64,000 bases of DNA from Streptomyces sp. NBC_00078. GTDB taxonomy: Bacteria > Actinomycetota > Actinomycetes > Streptomycetales > Streptomycetaceae. The notes beneath the pieces were generated by a model. The model was not told the origin of the DNA. It ran no database searches and worked only from the letters and a program-made list of their open reading frames with translations. Location of the stretch: the NCBI RefSeq assembly GCF_026343335.1, contig NZ_JAPELX010000001.1, positions 930,001-994,000 on the forward strand. The letters are read 5' to 3'. The position numbers and the translations under genes are program-made. This document shows positions 40,903 through 49,549 of the stretch, in pieces; the first letter of the stretch is position 1; each line of letters begins with the position of its first letter.

Positions 40903-41988
40903 GTGAACAACCTGGTCGAGGTCGAGGTAGTCGTCATAGGCGCTGGTCAGGCGGGCCTGTCCAGCGCCTACCACCTGAGGCGCACCGGCTTCGAGCCGGA
41001 GCGTGACTTCGTGGTGCTCGACCACTCCCCCGGTCCGGGCGGCGCGTGGCAGTTCCGATGGCCGTCACTGACGTACGGCAAGGTGCACGGCATGCACGCG
41101 CTGCCCGGTATGGAGCTGACGGACGCAGATCCCGCGCGGCCGTCGTCCGCGGTGATCGCCGAGTACTTCGCCAGGTACGAGCGCACCTTCGGCCTCCGGG
41201 TACGGCGGCCCGCCGATGTCCTTGCCGTGCGGGAGGGCGGGGGCGGCCGACTGCTGGTCGAGACCTCGGACGGGGCCTGGTCGACGCGCGCGCTGATCAA
41301 CTCGACCGGCACCTGGGACCGGCCCTTCTGGCCGCGCCATCCCGGCCAGGAGACCTTCCGTGGGCGGCAGTTGCACACGGCCGGGTACCCCGGGCCCGAG
41401 GAGTTCGCCGGGCGGCGGGTGGTCGTGGTGGGCGGGGGCGCCTCCGGTACGCAGCATCTGCTGGAGATCGCCCCGAACACCGCTGCCACCACCTGGGTGA
41501 CCAGGCGGCCGCCGGTCTTCCGCGAGGGCCCGTTCACCGAGGATGCGGGCCGGTCGGCCGTGGCACTGGTCGAGGAGCGGGTGCGGCAGGGGCTGCCCCC
41601 GAAGAGCGTCGTCTCCGTCACCGGCCTGCCGCTCAACGACGCGATCCGGCAGGGCATCGCGGACGGCATCCTCGACCGCCGGCCCATGTTCGAACGGATC
41701 ACGCCCCAAGGGGTGGAGTGGGCCGACGGGCAGCGTGTCGACGCCGACGTCATCCTGTGGGCCACCGGCTTCCGGCCCGCCATCGACCACCTGCGTCCGC
41801 TGCGGCTGCGGCAGCCCGGCGGCGGCATCCGCGTCGAGGGCACCCGCGCGGTCGCCGATCCCCGGATCCATCTCGTCGGCTACGGACCGTCGGCGAGCAC
41901 GATCGGCGCCAACCGGGCGGGCCGAGCCGCCGTACGAGACATCCGGCACCTGCTGGCCGCTGAGACGACGCAGCCCATCGCCGCCTGA
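40903..41988 (+). CDS. FAD/NAD(P)-binding oxidoreductase, flavin monooxygenase-like
   Basis: The 361-residue protein has an N-terminal FAD Rossmann motif (VVVIGAGQAGLSSAYHL), a second NAD(P)H-binding motif (VVVVGGGASGTQHLLEI) and the ATGFRP motif common to FMO-like and TrkA/CzcO-like oxidoreductases. GTG at 40903 gives the typical start just before the Rossmann fold, but there is no Shine-Dalgarno sequence. It is divergent from yjbQ. The substrate is unknown. Confidence 0.85.
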   Translation: MNNLVEVEVVVIGAGQAGLSSAYHLRRTGFEPERDFVVLDHSPGPGGAWQFRWPSLTYGKVHGMHALPGMELTDADPARPSSAVIAEYFARYERTFGLRVRRPADVLAVREGGGGRLLVETSDGAWSTRALINSTGTWDRPFWPRHPGQETFRGRQLHTAGYPGPEEFAGRRVVVVGGGASGTQHLLEIAPNTAATTWVTRRPPVFREGPFTEDAGRSAVALVEERVRQGLPPKSVVSVTGLPLNDAIRQGIADGILDRRPMFERITPQGVEWADGQRVDADVILWATGFRPAIDHLRPLRLRQPGGGIRVEGTRAVADPRIHLVGYGPSASTIGANRAGRAAVRDIRHLLAAETTQPIAA

Positions 41989-42082
41989 CCCCCGGCCCGG
42001 CAGCCGTTTCGTCGCCTGGTTGCCGGCCGGCGGCTCCGCACCGGCTGACGTCCGGCCCGAGCCCTACGGCGCCACCGGCAGG

Positions 42083-42928
42083 CTACTTCGCGGGCTTCGT
42101 GCCGTTGGTCTTCTGGTGGGTGTTGAACTCGGCGACGTTGCGCTGGTGTTCCTGGTAGTCGGCGGTGAAGCGGGTGTCGCCCGGCTTGACCGTGACGAAG
42201 TAGAGCCAGTCGCCCGGGGTGGGGCTGATCGCGGCGCGCATCGCCTCTTCGCCCGGGTTGTCGATCGGCGTCGGCGGCAGGCCCATGCGCTGGTACGAGT
42301 TGTAGGGGCTGTCGAGCTTCGTGTCGTCGGCGCTCGTCTTCAGCGTGGCGCGCTTCAGCACGTAGTTGAGGGTGGAGTCCATCTGCAGCGGCATCCCGCG
42401 TTCCAGCCGGTTGAAGACGACCCGTGCCACCTTGCCCATGTCCGCCTTCGAGGCGGCCTCGGCCTGCACGATGCTGGCGATGGTGACCGCCTGATAGACG
42501 TTCATCGCGTTGCGCTGCGCGCCGGCCGCGACCGGGGCACGGTTGAACTTCTTGTTGGCGGTGTCGACCATGAACGACAGCACCGACTCGGGCGTCGCCT
42601 TCTCGCGGAGCGGATACGTCGCCGGGAAGAGATAGCCCTCGGGGTTGCCCTCCGCGTCCTTCGGCAGCTTCAGCCGGGCCTTCGCGAGCGCCTTCCTGGT
42701 GCTGCCCGCCGGCAGGGTGAGCCTCTTGTCGACGGCGGCGTAGACCTGGCTCGCGCGCCAGCCCTCCGGGATGACCAGGGAGATGTGCCTGGCATCCCGG
42801 CCGCGTTCCAGCGTCACCAGTGGCACCGCCACGGCGGTGCCGGCCACAACGGCTCCGGTCGCGATGAGGACGAGTCGGCCCCGCCGCGTCAGTCGAATCG
42901 TGCTCCGTGGCGGAGTGTTCTTCTGCAT
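42083..42928 (-). CDS. mltG: Endolytic murein transglycosylase MltG
   Basis: The 281-residue protein has one N-terminal transmembrane helix (about 19-38), a LysM-like region (ISLVIPEGWRASQVYAAV) and the YceG/MltG catalytic domain with the Glu-containing motif ASIVQAEAA and the downstream PLQMDSTLNYVL and SPYNSYQRMGLPPTPI blocks. MltG cleaves nascent glycan strands at the membrane. Streptomyces normally has a longer MltG next to aroE/ruvX; this shorter copy is outside that context and may be a paralogue. Confidence 0.9.
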   Translation of the reverse strand: MQKNTPPRSTIRLTRRGRLVLIATGAVVAGTAVAVPLVTLERGRDARHISLVIPEGWRASQVYAAVDKRLTLPAGSTRKALAKARLKLPKDAEGNPEGYLFPATYPLREKATPESVLSFMVDTANKKFNRAPVAAGAQRNAMNVYQAVTIASIVQAEAASKADMGKVARVVFNRLERGMPLQMDSTLNYVLKRATLKTSADDTKLDSPYNSYQRMGLPPTPIDNPGEEAMRAAISPTPGDWLYFVTVKPGDTRFTADYQEHQRNVAEFNTHQKTNGTKPAK

Positions 42929-42971
42929 GCGGGCACGGTAACCCGCATACCGTCACAAACCCGGCATATGT

Positions 42972-44780
42972 TCAGCTCGTCGGCTCCAGTTGGGCATCCC
43001 GGCGTACGAGGGCCGCGTACCGCCCGTCCCGCTCCAGCAGTTCCTCGTGCGTGCCCCGTTCGGCGACGCTCCCGGAGTCGAGGACCACGATCTGATCGGC
43101 CCCGCGGATGGTGGACAGTCGGTGGGCGATGGTGAGCGTGGTGCGGTTGGCCGAGAGGGCGTCGATGGCGTCCTGGACGGCGGCCTCGGTGCGGTTGTCC
43201 AGGGCGCTGGTCGCCTCGTCGAGGATCAGGACCGGCGGGTCGCGCAGGATGGTGCGCGCGATGGCCAGGCGCTGCTTCTCGCCACCGGAGAACCGGTGAC
43301 CGCGCTCGCCGACGACCGTGTCGTAGCCGTCGGGCAGTGACGCGATGTGCTCGTGGATCTGCGCCGCCCTCGCCGCTGTCTCAAGCTCCTCGTCGGTGGC
43401 GTCCGGCTTGGCGAAGCGCAGGTTCTCGGCGACCGAGGCGTGGAAGAGGTACGTCTCCTGGGAGACGACGCCGACCGCGCGCGCGAGGGTGTCGAAGTCG
43501 AGGTCGCGGACGTCGACCCCGTCGAGGGTGACGCGGCCGTCGGTGACGTCGTACAGGCGCGGGACGAGATAGCCGAGCGTCGACTTTCCGGCACCGGTCG
43601 GGCCGACGACCGCGAGGCTGCTGCCCGCGGGGACGTCGATGCGTATGCCGTCGAGGATCGGCCCGCCCTTGTCGTCGTAGCGGAACTCGACGTCCTCGAA
43701 ACGGACTTCACCCTTGATCCGGTCGAGATGGACCGGGTCCTCCCGCTCGGTGATGTCGATCGGCAGGTCGAGGTATTCGAAGATGCGCTGGAAGAGCGCG
43801 AGCGAGGTCTGGATCTGGACGCCGGTCGACAGGAGGCTCACGGCCGGGCGGAACAGGCCCTGCTGGAGCGAGACGAAGGCGACGATCGTGCCGATGGAGA
43901 CGTCGGGGCCGCCCATCTGGAGGGCGATGCCCGCGGTCCAGTAGATGACGGCCGGCATGGCGGCCATGACGATCGTGATGACGGCCATGCGCCAGCGCCC
44001 GGCCATGTTCGACCTGACTTCGAGGTCGACCAGGCCCTCGGACTCCTCGGCGAAGGACTTCGTGAGCGAGTCGGAGCGGCCCATGGTGCGGCCGAGCAGG
44101 ATGCCGCTGACGGAGAGCGACTCGGTGACCGTGGCGGCCATCTCGGCCATCTGCTTCTGACGCTGGGTGGTGATCTTCTTGCGTTCGCTGCCGACGCGGC
44201 GGCTGATCCACACGAAGACCGGGAGCAGGACCAGCGAGACGACGGTCAGACGCCAGTCGAGGGCCACCATCGCGACGATCGTGGCCACCACGCTGGTCAG
44301 ATTGGAGACCAGGGAGGTGGCGGTGGAGGTGACGGTGGCCTGCATACCGCCGATGTCGTTGGCGATGCGGGACTGGACCTCGCCGGTGCGGGTGCGGGTG
44401 AAGAACGCGAGCGACATGCGCTGCAGTCGCCCGTAGACGGCGGTGCGCAGGTCGTGCATGACGCGCTGGCCGACGGTCGTCGATATCAGGGTCTGCAGGA
44501 CACCGAAGATGCTGCTCAGGACGGCGCTGAGGATCATGCCGAGCGCGAGCAGGCTGAGCAGCCCGGTCCGGCCCTGGGGGATCGCGGTGTCGAGGGTCGC
44601 CTTCAGCAGGAAGGGCGTGGCGACGGAGACCAGGGACGAGGCACCGACCAGCAGGCCGACGACGGCGAGGCGGGCGCGGTAGGGGCGGAAGAGTCCGAGG
44701 ATGCGGCGCACCTGCCGGGGCTGCTCCTTGGAGTCGGAGTCGGCAGGTGGATTCCATCCGGGATCACGGTCGGGATGCAT
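42972..44780 (-). CDS. ABC exporter, fused membrane and ATPase domains
   Basis: The 602-residue half-transporter has six membrane helices (about 35-325) and an ATPase (about 360-600) with Walker A GPTGAGKST, signature FSGGEKQRL, Walker B ILDEATSALD and H-loop IAHRLST. All motifs are intact, so it can work as a homodimer. It is divergent from a MarR regulator across 113 bases that contain an operator-like palindrome; MarR proteins often control the exporter next to them. A drug or lipid exporter role is likely. Confidence 0.93.
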   Translation of the reverse strand: MHPDRDPGWNPPADSDSKEQPRQVRRILGLFRPYRARLAVVGLLVGASSLVSVATPFLLKATLDTAIPQGRTGLLSLLALGMILSAVLSSIFGVLQTLISTTVGQRVMHDLRTAVYGRLQRMSLAFFTRTRTGEVQSRIANDIGGMQATVTSTATSLVSNLTSVVATIVAMVALDWRLTVVSLVLLPVFVWISRRVGSERKKITTQRQKQMAEMAATVTESLSVSGILLGRTMGRSDSLTKSFAEESEGLVDLEVRSNMAGRWRMAVITIVMAAMPAVIYWTAGIALQMGGPDVSIGTIVAFVSLQQGLFRPAVSLLSTGVQIQTSLALFQRIFEYLDLPIDITEREDPVHLDRIKGEVRFEDVEFRYDDKGGPILDGIRIDVPAGSSLAVVGPTGAGKSTLGYLVPRLYDVTDGRVTLDGVDVRDLDFDTLARAVGVVSQETYLFHASVAENLRFAKPDATDEELETAARAAQIHEHIASLPDGYDTVVGERGHRFSGGEKQRLAIARTILRDPPVLILDEATSALDNRTEAAVQDAIDALSANRTTLTIAHRLSTIRGADQIVVLDSGSVAERGTHEELLERDGRYAALVRRDAQLEPTS

Positions 44781-44844
44781 GGGCTCCTACGGGGTGGGAC
44801 GACGAATGGCCGGCGCGGTGCGGCGTCGACTGACGGACCTTAGC

Positions 44845-44869
44845 TCATTGTTACCTATGCTCACAATGA
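44845..44869. promoter_or_regulatory. Putative MarR operator
   Basis: TCATTGT (44845-44851) and ACAATGA (44863-44869) form a perfect inverted repeat with an 11-base spacer in the divergent region between the ABC exporter and marR genes. Size and position suit a MarR dimer that represses both genes. A further ATTGT half-site lies at about 44883. Confidence 0.65.
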
Positions 44870-44893
44870 AATGGGTCCTGATATTGTTCCCGC

Positions 44894-45346
44894 ATGACCA
44901 CCCCCGATGCCGACAGCCTGCTCTCCGAGCAGTTGCTGCGGCTCACGCGGCGCGTGCACCGGATCCAGAAGCGCCACATCGAACAGGCCGGCCTGGGCGT
45001 CACCCCGGCCCAGTCCCGGCTGCTGCGCACACTGGCGCACTACGGCTCTCCGCCGCGCATGGCGGATCTCGCCGAGCGCCTGGAGGTGGTCCCACGGGCC
45101 GTGACCTCACTGGTGGACGGGCTGGAGGCGAGCGGCAAGGTGCGCCGGGTGCCCGATCCGACCAACCGCCGGGTGATCCGGATCGAGCTCACGGACGACG
45201 GACACAAGGCGCTGAGCGAGCTGCGGGGCGCGCGACGGTCGGCCGCCGTGGAGATCCTGGCGCCGCTGACGGACGAGCAGCGCGAGGTGCTGGGCGGGTT
45301 GCTGGACACGCTGGTGGACGTGGCGCCTGAGCGGCGCTGCGGGTAG
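44894..45346 (+). CDS. MarR family transcriptional regulator
   Basis: The 150-residue protein shows the MarR winged helix-turn-helix: MADLAERLEVVPRAVTSLVDGLEASGKVRRVPDPTNRR, here read in pieces, with the wing RVIRIELTDDG. It is divergent from the ABC exporter and probably represses it until a ligand binds. It is convergent with the dicarboxylate symporter gene. Confidence 0.93.
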   Translation: MTTPDADSLLSEQLLRLTRRVHRIQKRHIEQAGLGVTPAQSRLLRTLAHYGSPPRMADLAERLEVVPRAVTSLVDGLEASGKVRRVPDPTNRRVIRIELTDDGHKALSELRGARRSAAVEILAPLTDEQREVLGGLLDTLVDVAPERRCG

Positions 45347-45394
45347 CGGGCGGCACGAACGCGGGCGGCTGCGGGCGAGTGGGGGTTGTCCGTC

Positions 45395-45460
45395 GCGCAG
45401 TTCCCCGCGCCCCTTTGGATCGGACCACTGGCCCGACTCAAGGGGCGCGGGGAACTGCGC
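45395..45460. repeat. Perfect 20-bp inverted repeat, Streptomyces intergenic palindrome
   Basis: The arms at 45395-45414 and 45441-45460 are exact reverse complements of 20 bases (GCGCAGTTCCCCGCGCCCCT) around a 26-base loop. The same GCAGTTCCCCGCGCCCCT sequence is frequent between convergent genes in Streptomyces genomes. Here it separates marR (plus) and the symporter gene (minus) and may end both transcripts. Confidence 0.85.
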
Positions 45461-45509
45461 GATCAGCCCCACACGACCCGCAGCCGCCCGCGAACGCGCA
45501 AGCCCCGAG

Positions 45510-46853
45510 CTACTGGGCGACCGGAACCGCCTCTTCCTCTTCCGCCGGTTCCTCCTCGGCGACGGTCTCCCCGCCGAGCACCTTCTTCGCCCGCTCCAGG
45601 TCCAGCGCGCCCTCCCAGCGGGACACCGCGAACACCGCGACACAGTTGCCGAGCAGGTTCGTCACGACGCGCATCGAGTCCATGATGCGGTCCACGCCCA
45701 GCAGCAGGGCGACGGCGCCGGCCGGGATGGCTCCCAGCGAGGAGGCGGTCGCGGACAGGGCGAGGAAGGCCGAACCGGGGACGCCCGCCATGCCCTTGCT
45801 GGTCAGCATCAGCACCAGCACCACGGTGATCTGCTGGCCCAGGCCGAGGTCCACTCCGACGGCCTGCGCGATGAACAGCGTGCCGATGGAGAGGTAGAGC
45901 GAGGCGCCGTCGAGGTTGAAGGAGTAGCCGGTGGGCAGCACCAGACCCACGGCGTCGTCACGGGCTCCGGCCTTGCGCAGCTTCTGCATCACGCGCGGCA
46001 TCACGGACTCGGTGGACGCCGTGCCGAGCGCGAGGAGCATCTCCTCGCGGATGTAGCGCAGGAACTTCCAGAGGCTGAGCCCGGTGACGATCCGCAGGGC
46101 GACGGCGAGCAGCGCGATGAAAAGCGCGGCGGCGACGTAGCACAGGACGATCAGCTTGGCGTAGGTCTCGATCACGCCGAGCCCGTACTGGCCGATCAGG
46201 ACGGCCATCGCACCGAACACCGCGATCGGGGCCAGCCGCATGACGAAGCCGACGATCGCGAAGATGATCTCCTGGGCCTGCTCGACGGCGGGCAGGACCT
46301 GCGGCACCTTGGTGTGGCCGAGGTGCAGCAGCGCGGCACCCACCAGGCAGGCCAGGATGAGCACTTGGAGCAGGGAGTTCTCGGCGAAGGCGCCGATGAA
46401 ACTGGTGGGCAGCGCGTTGACGACGAACTCGGTCGTCGAGGGCAGCGAGCCGCCGCCCGTCTTCGCGTCGACCGCCTTGGTGCTCAGCATGGACGGGTCG
46501 ACATGCATGCCCGAGCCGGGCTGAAAGACGTTGGCGGCGACCAGACCGATGATCAGCGCCGCCGTGCTCGCGACCTCGAACCAGAGCAGGGCCTTGAGCC
46601 CGATCCGGCCGAACGCCTTCAGGTCGCCGGCCTTGGCGATGCCGACGACGACCACGCAGAACACCAGCGGCGAGATGACCGTCTTGATGAGGCGGGTGAA
46701 GCCGTCGCCGAGCGGCTGCAGATCCGTGGCCACGTCGGGCCACAGCTTTCCGAAAGCGATGCCGAGCACCAGCGCGCAGGCGACCTGCGCGAAGAGTGAG
46801 GTACGCAGTATGCGTGCGACGCGTCGCGGGAGGGACGGTACGGGCGGCGGCAC
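45510..46853 (-). CDS. Dicarboxylate/amino acid:cation symporter (DctA-like)
   Basis: The 447-residue membrane protein of the DAACS family has the hairpin motif ALGTASTESVMPRVM, the unwound-helix motif LPTGYSFNLDGASLYLS and GMAGVPGSAFLALSAT. It imports C4-dicarboxylates or acidic amino acids with protons or sodium. GTG at 46853 is the best start because AGGAG lies five bases upstream; the in-frame GTG at 46859 overlaps that ribosome binding site. The C-terminus is a Glu-rich tail (EEEPAEEEEA). Two small hairpins lie in its 5-prime leader (about 46884-46922). Confidence 0.92.
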   Translation of the reverse strand: MPPPVPSLPRRVARILRTSLFAQVACALVLGIAFGKLWPDVATDLQPLGDGFTRLIKTVISPLVFCVVVVGIAKAGDLKAFGRIGLKALLWFEVASTAALIIGLVAANVFQPGSGMHVDPSMLSTKAVDAKTGGGSLPSTTEFVVNALPTSFIGAFAENSLLQVLILACLVGAALLHLGHTKVPQVLPAVEQAQEIIFAIVGFVMRLAPIAVFGAMAVLIGQYGLGVIETYAKLIVLCYVAAALFIALLAVALRIVTGLSLWKFLRYIREEMLLALGTASTESVMPRVMQKLRKAGARDDAVGLVLPTGYSFNLDGASLYLSIGTLFIAQAVGVDLGLGQQITVVLVLMLTSKGMAGVPGSAFLALSATASSLGAIPAGAVALLLGVDRIMDSMRVVTNLLGNCVAVFAVSRWEGALDLERAKKVLGGETVAEEEPAEEEEAVPVAQ

Positions 46854-47021
46854 GGGCACTCCTAGAGGGGGACGTCACCACACAGAAGCCGGGGGGACTT
46901 CTGCGATACGGAAAGCGGCTTCCGTGACGATCACTCTCAGGGCGTTCTTGATCCCGTCGAAGACTTCCGCGTTACGGCTTTGTAAAACCCGCCCCGCGTG
47001 ACGCATCGCACACAACTGGCC

Positions 47022-48626
47022 TCAGCAGCGGTCGCGTTCCTCCGTGAGCACCCCCTGGACGCTGGTCAGGGAGCGGTCGTAGCAGCCCGCCGAGCCGTAC
47101 AGCCGGTACCGCTCGCTCGTCGTGCCGACGGCGTGCCGCTGGTCTCGTGGCACATCGGTCGTGTACGTGGCATCGCCGGTGACGGTGTCGTCGAGCCGCG
47201 ACCAGCCCGTCCGCCGGCCGCCGCGCGTTTCGACGACGGCGGCCCGGTCGCCGAGGGTCAGCACCGTGCGCAGCCGGGTGTCGTCGCCGATCGTGGTCGC
47301 GCCGTTCATGGTGTACGTCCGGTGCGTGTGCGTCGTACGGGCCGGGCCGCGCCCGCCGACGGTGACCGTCTCGTCGTCGGTCCAGGTGGCGTCGAGACCG
47401 TCGGTGTTCTCGCCGTCGGTCCACCGGTGGGCGGAGGTGTTGGCGAGGGTGCGGCCGACGGTGGTGGTCACGCGCCCGTGCGAGGTGTCGACGTATCCGG
47501 AGACGGTCAGCCGGTGACCGGCCTTCGTGTCCACCCGCTCCGGCGAACCGGCCGTATACGTGGAGGAGTTCGTGAGGTCGCCCGCCCGGTCCTCGGTGAG
47601 CTTTCCGGACACGTGCGCCCGCCCGGCGTCCTGCCACACGAGCACGTTGACCGGCGCGCTCCAGCCGCTCTGCCCCTCGGGCACGCCCACGACCGAGACG
47701 TCGACCTTGTGCGGACGGCCGTCATCAAGGAGCCCCGCGAAGGGAGTCAGGTCGTATTCGATCGGCTTGACATCGAAGGCGCGCGGGCCCGGAACCACGT
47801 ACCAGAGGAAGGGGTTGGACCATCCCCCGGTCCACACGTGCGGGAACGGCGCGGCGATTCCGGCCAGTTGGCCGTCGACCTTGATCTGCACCTCACGGTA
47901 CGGGCCGCCGTCGGCCTGGCAGGAGTAGGGCGCGGAGTGGGGCACCGCCAGGTACCAGAACTCCTCGCAGCCGCCGCCCGATCCGGTGGCGTAGACCTCG
48001 GCGAGGACGCGTTCGCTGTTGCGCGGGGTGGTGAGGGTGCCGCCGTCCGAGAGGGTGAGGACCCGGTCCGGGGTCGCGGCGGCCTGCTTGCCCGCCCTTG
48101 CCGGGTAGAAAGTGAGCGTGACCTTGACGTCGATCACGCCGGTGTACGTGTCGTCGACGACGTTCCCGATGAGCATCTCGACGTCCTGGCTGCTGCGGAA
48201 CGTGTCGCTGTAGCGCGTAACGTCCTTCTCGACGGACCACCCGATGCCGTCGGGCGAGGGCTCGGGGGAGGACGTACGGAGGATCTCGACCCCGCCGACG
48301 TGCAGATAGCCGAGCCGGTCGAACTGCCGCCCCTGGACCTTGCCGTCGAGACGCAGCACCACCCTGCTCCAGCGGTCGCCGCACCCTCCGGGCGGGGAGT
48401 AAGCGCCCTTGTACGGCGTGAAGTCCCGGAACCGGACCTCGGCCAGCGTGACTCGGCAGGACTTTCCGGAGGGCTTGCCGACCGGCGGGGCCGCGGTCAC
48501 CGGGTCGTGCCAGTCGGTGCCGAACTCGGCGGGGACGTCGGCGGACTGGGCCGGAGCCGCCCCCAGGAGGGTGCTCGCAAGGAGGGTCGCTCCGGCGAGC
48601 ATGGACATGATGATCCGTCTCTTCAT
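47022..48626 (-). CDS. Secreted peptide-N4-asparagine amidase A-like protein (PNGase A)
   Basis: The 534-residue protein starts with a signal peptide (MKRRIIMSMLAGATLLASTL, cleavage near APAQSA). The mature part matches the PNGase A family of plants, fungi and actinomycetes: VTLAEVRFRDFTPYKGAYSPPG, WSRVVLRLDGKVQGRQFDR, RTSSPEP and the block GGCEEFWYLAVPH followed by GGPYREVQIKVDGQLAGIAAPFPHVWTGG, here quoted in parts. It would release N-glycans from glycopeptides outside the cell. No other glycan-degrading gene is adjacent. Confidence 0.85.
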   Translation of the reverse strand: MKRRIIMSMLAGATLLASTLLGAAPAQSADVPAEFGTDWHDPVTAAPPVGKPSGKSCRVTLAEVRFRDFTPYKGAYSPPGGCGDRWSRVVLRLDGKVQGRQFDRLGYLHVGGVEILRTSSPEPSPDGIGWSVEKDVTRYSDTFRSSQDVEMLIGNVVDDTYTGVIDVKVTLTFYPARAGKQAAATPDRVLTLSDGGTLTTPRNSERVLAEVYATGSGGGCEEFWYLAVPHSAPYSCQADGGPYREVQIKVDGQLAGIAAPFPHVWTGGWSNPFLWYVVPGPRAFDVKPIEYDLTPFAGLLDDGRPHKVDVSVVGVPEGQSGWSAPVNVLVWQDAGRAHVSGKLTEDRAGDLTNSSTYTAGSPERVDTKAGHRLTVSGYVDTSHGRVTTTVGRTLANTSAHRWTDGENTDGLDATWTDDETVTVGGRGPARTTHTHRTYTMNGATTIGDDTRLRTVLTLGDRAAVVETRGGRRTGWSRLDDTVTGDATYTTDVPRDQRHAVGTTSERYRLYGSAGCYDRSLTSVQGVLTEERDRC

Positions 48627-48674
48627 GGCCGGTGTTCTACGGCGAGTTGGCGCCTCGTGGCAATGAGGCCTCCG

Positions 48675-49415
48675 TCAGAAGTGCGAGGACTTCAGGTCCG
48701 CCCTGTCCCCCATCACCACCACGGGATGCCGGTCCGGGTCGAGCGTGCGCAGCAGATACTCCATCGCCGCCCGGGAGACGCTGACGCAGGCCGACGTACC
48801 GCTGCCATGGTCCATGTGCAGCCAGATGCTGCCACCCTTCGCGTCGCCCTCGGGGCGCGTCGGGTCGTCGGGCGGGGTGCCCTTGACGCGGTTGTAGTCG
48901 ATGGCGATGACGTAGTCGAAGTCGTGCCAGTGCGAGCGGGCCCACCAGCGCGGGGCCTCGAAGGACGCGTCGCGGGTGTAGGGGAGCCGGGCGCCGGGGT
49001 CGGCGAGGACGCCGCCCGCGTCGGTGAGGGTGAACACGCCGATCGGGCTGCGCCGGTCGCCCTCGTGATGGTCGGCGGTCCAGCCCTTCTTGCCGTTGTG
49101 CGCCGGCCAGCTGCGCATCCGGTCCCAGGCCGAGCCCTGCTTGCCGTACAGCACGACCGTGGAGTCCGCGGAGTCCTTGCCGTCGCCGTACACCGCCACG
49201 ACCTGGCCGGAGTGGGCGGGGATCCGCCGTTGCAGAGGGTCGCCGACGTCAGGGATGGTCCGGGTGCGGTCGGCGATGTGCGGGCGGGTGCCGCCCGCGG
49301 CGCCCTTCTCACCTGCGCCGCCCTGTCGCTCGCTGCCGCAGGCCACCGACATCACCGCCAGCGTTCCCAGGACCGCCACCGCGACCGCCGTACGAGATGC
49401 ACCGTTCTTTCGCAT
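48675..49415 (-). CDS. L,D-transpeptidase-family lipoprotein
   Basis: The 246-residue protein has a lipoprotein signal (LAVMSVAC) and a YkuD/ErfK-like domain whose active site is the cysteine in HMDHGSGTSACVSVS (His and Cys of the family). The preceding segment GDRRSPIGVFTLTDAGG is typical for such enzymes in actinomycetes. These proteins crosslink peptidoglycan or are related amidase-like variants. ATG at 49415 precedes the signal peptide; no strong ribosome binding site is visible. It is divergent from the heterodimeric ABC exporter. Confidence 0.85.
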   Translation of the reverse strand: MRKNGASRTAVAVAVLGTLAVMSVACGSERQGGAGEKGAAGGTRPHIADRTRTIPDVGDPLQRRIPAHSGQVVAVYGDGKDSADSTVVLYGKQGSAWDRMRSWPAHNGKKGWTADHHEGDRRSPIGVFTLTDAGGVLADPGARLPYTRDASFEAPRWWARSHWHDFDYVIAIDYNRVKGTPPDDPTRPEGDAKGGSIWLHMDHGSGTSACVSVSRAAMEYLLRTLDPDRHPVVVMGDRADLKSSHF

Positions 49416-49549
49416 CGGCCCATTCTGTACGGCGCCACAGAAAAACCTGTTGCCTTCGGCCACGCTGCGAGGCGAACCTGTCACGGTTTGCTGCCGCCGT
49501 TCGCGGTTCCCGCCGCCCCCTGACACGAGCCACTGGGACGTCATCCGTC

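Noticed and set aside
41989..42082. Terminator hairpin between the flavin oxidoreductase and mltG
   Set aside because: Only short imperfect arms of Cys/Gly-rich DNA can be paired, which is expected by chance at this GC content.
43347..44843. 498-codon plus-strand frame opposite the ABC exporter
   Set aside because: It is the Asp/Gly/Glu-rich reverse frame of a gene with complete ABC motifs.
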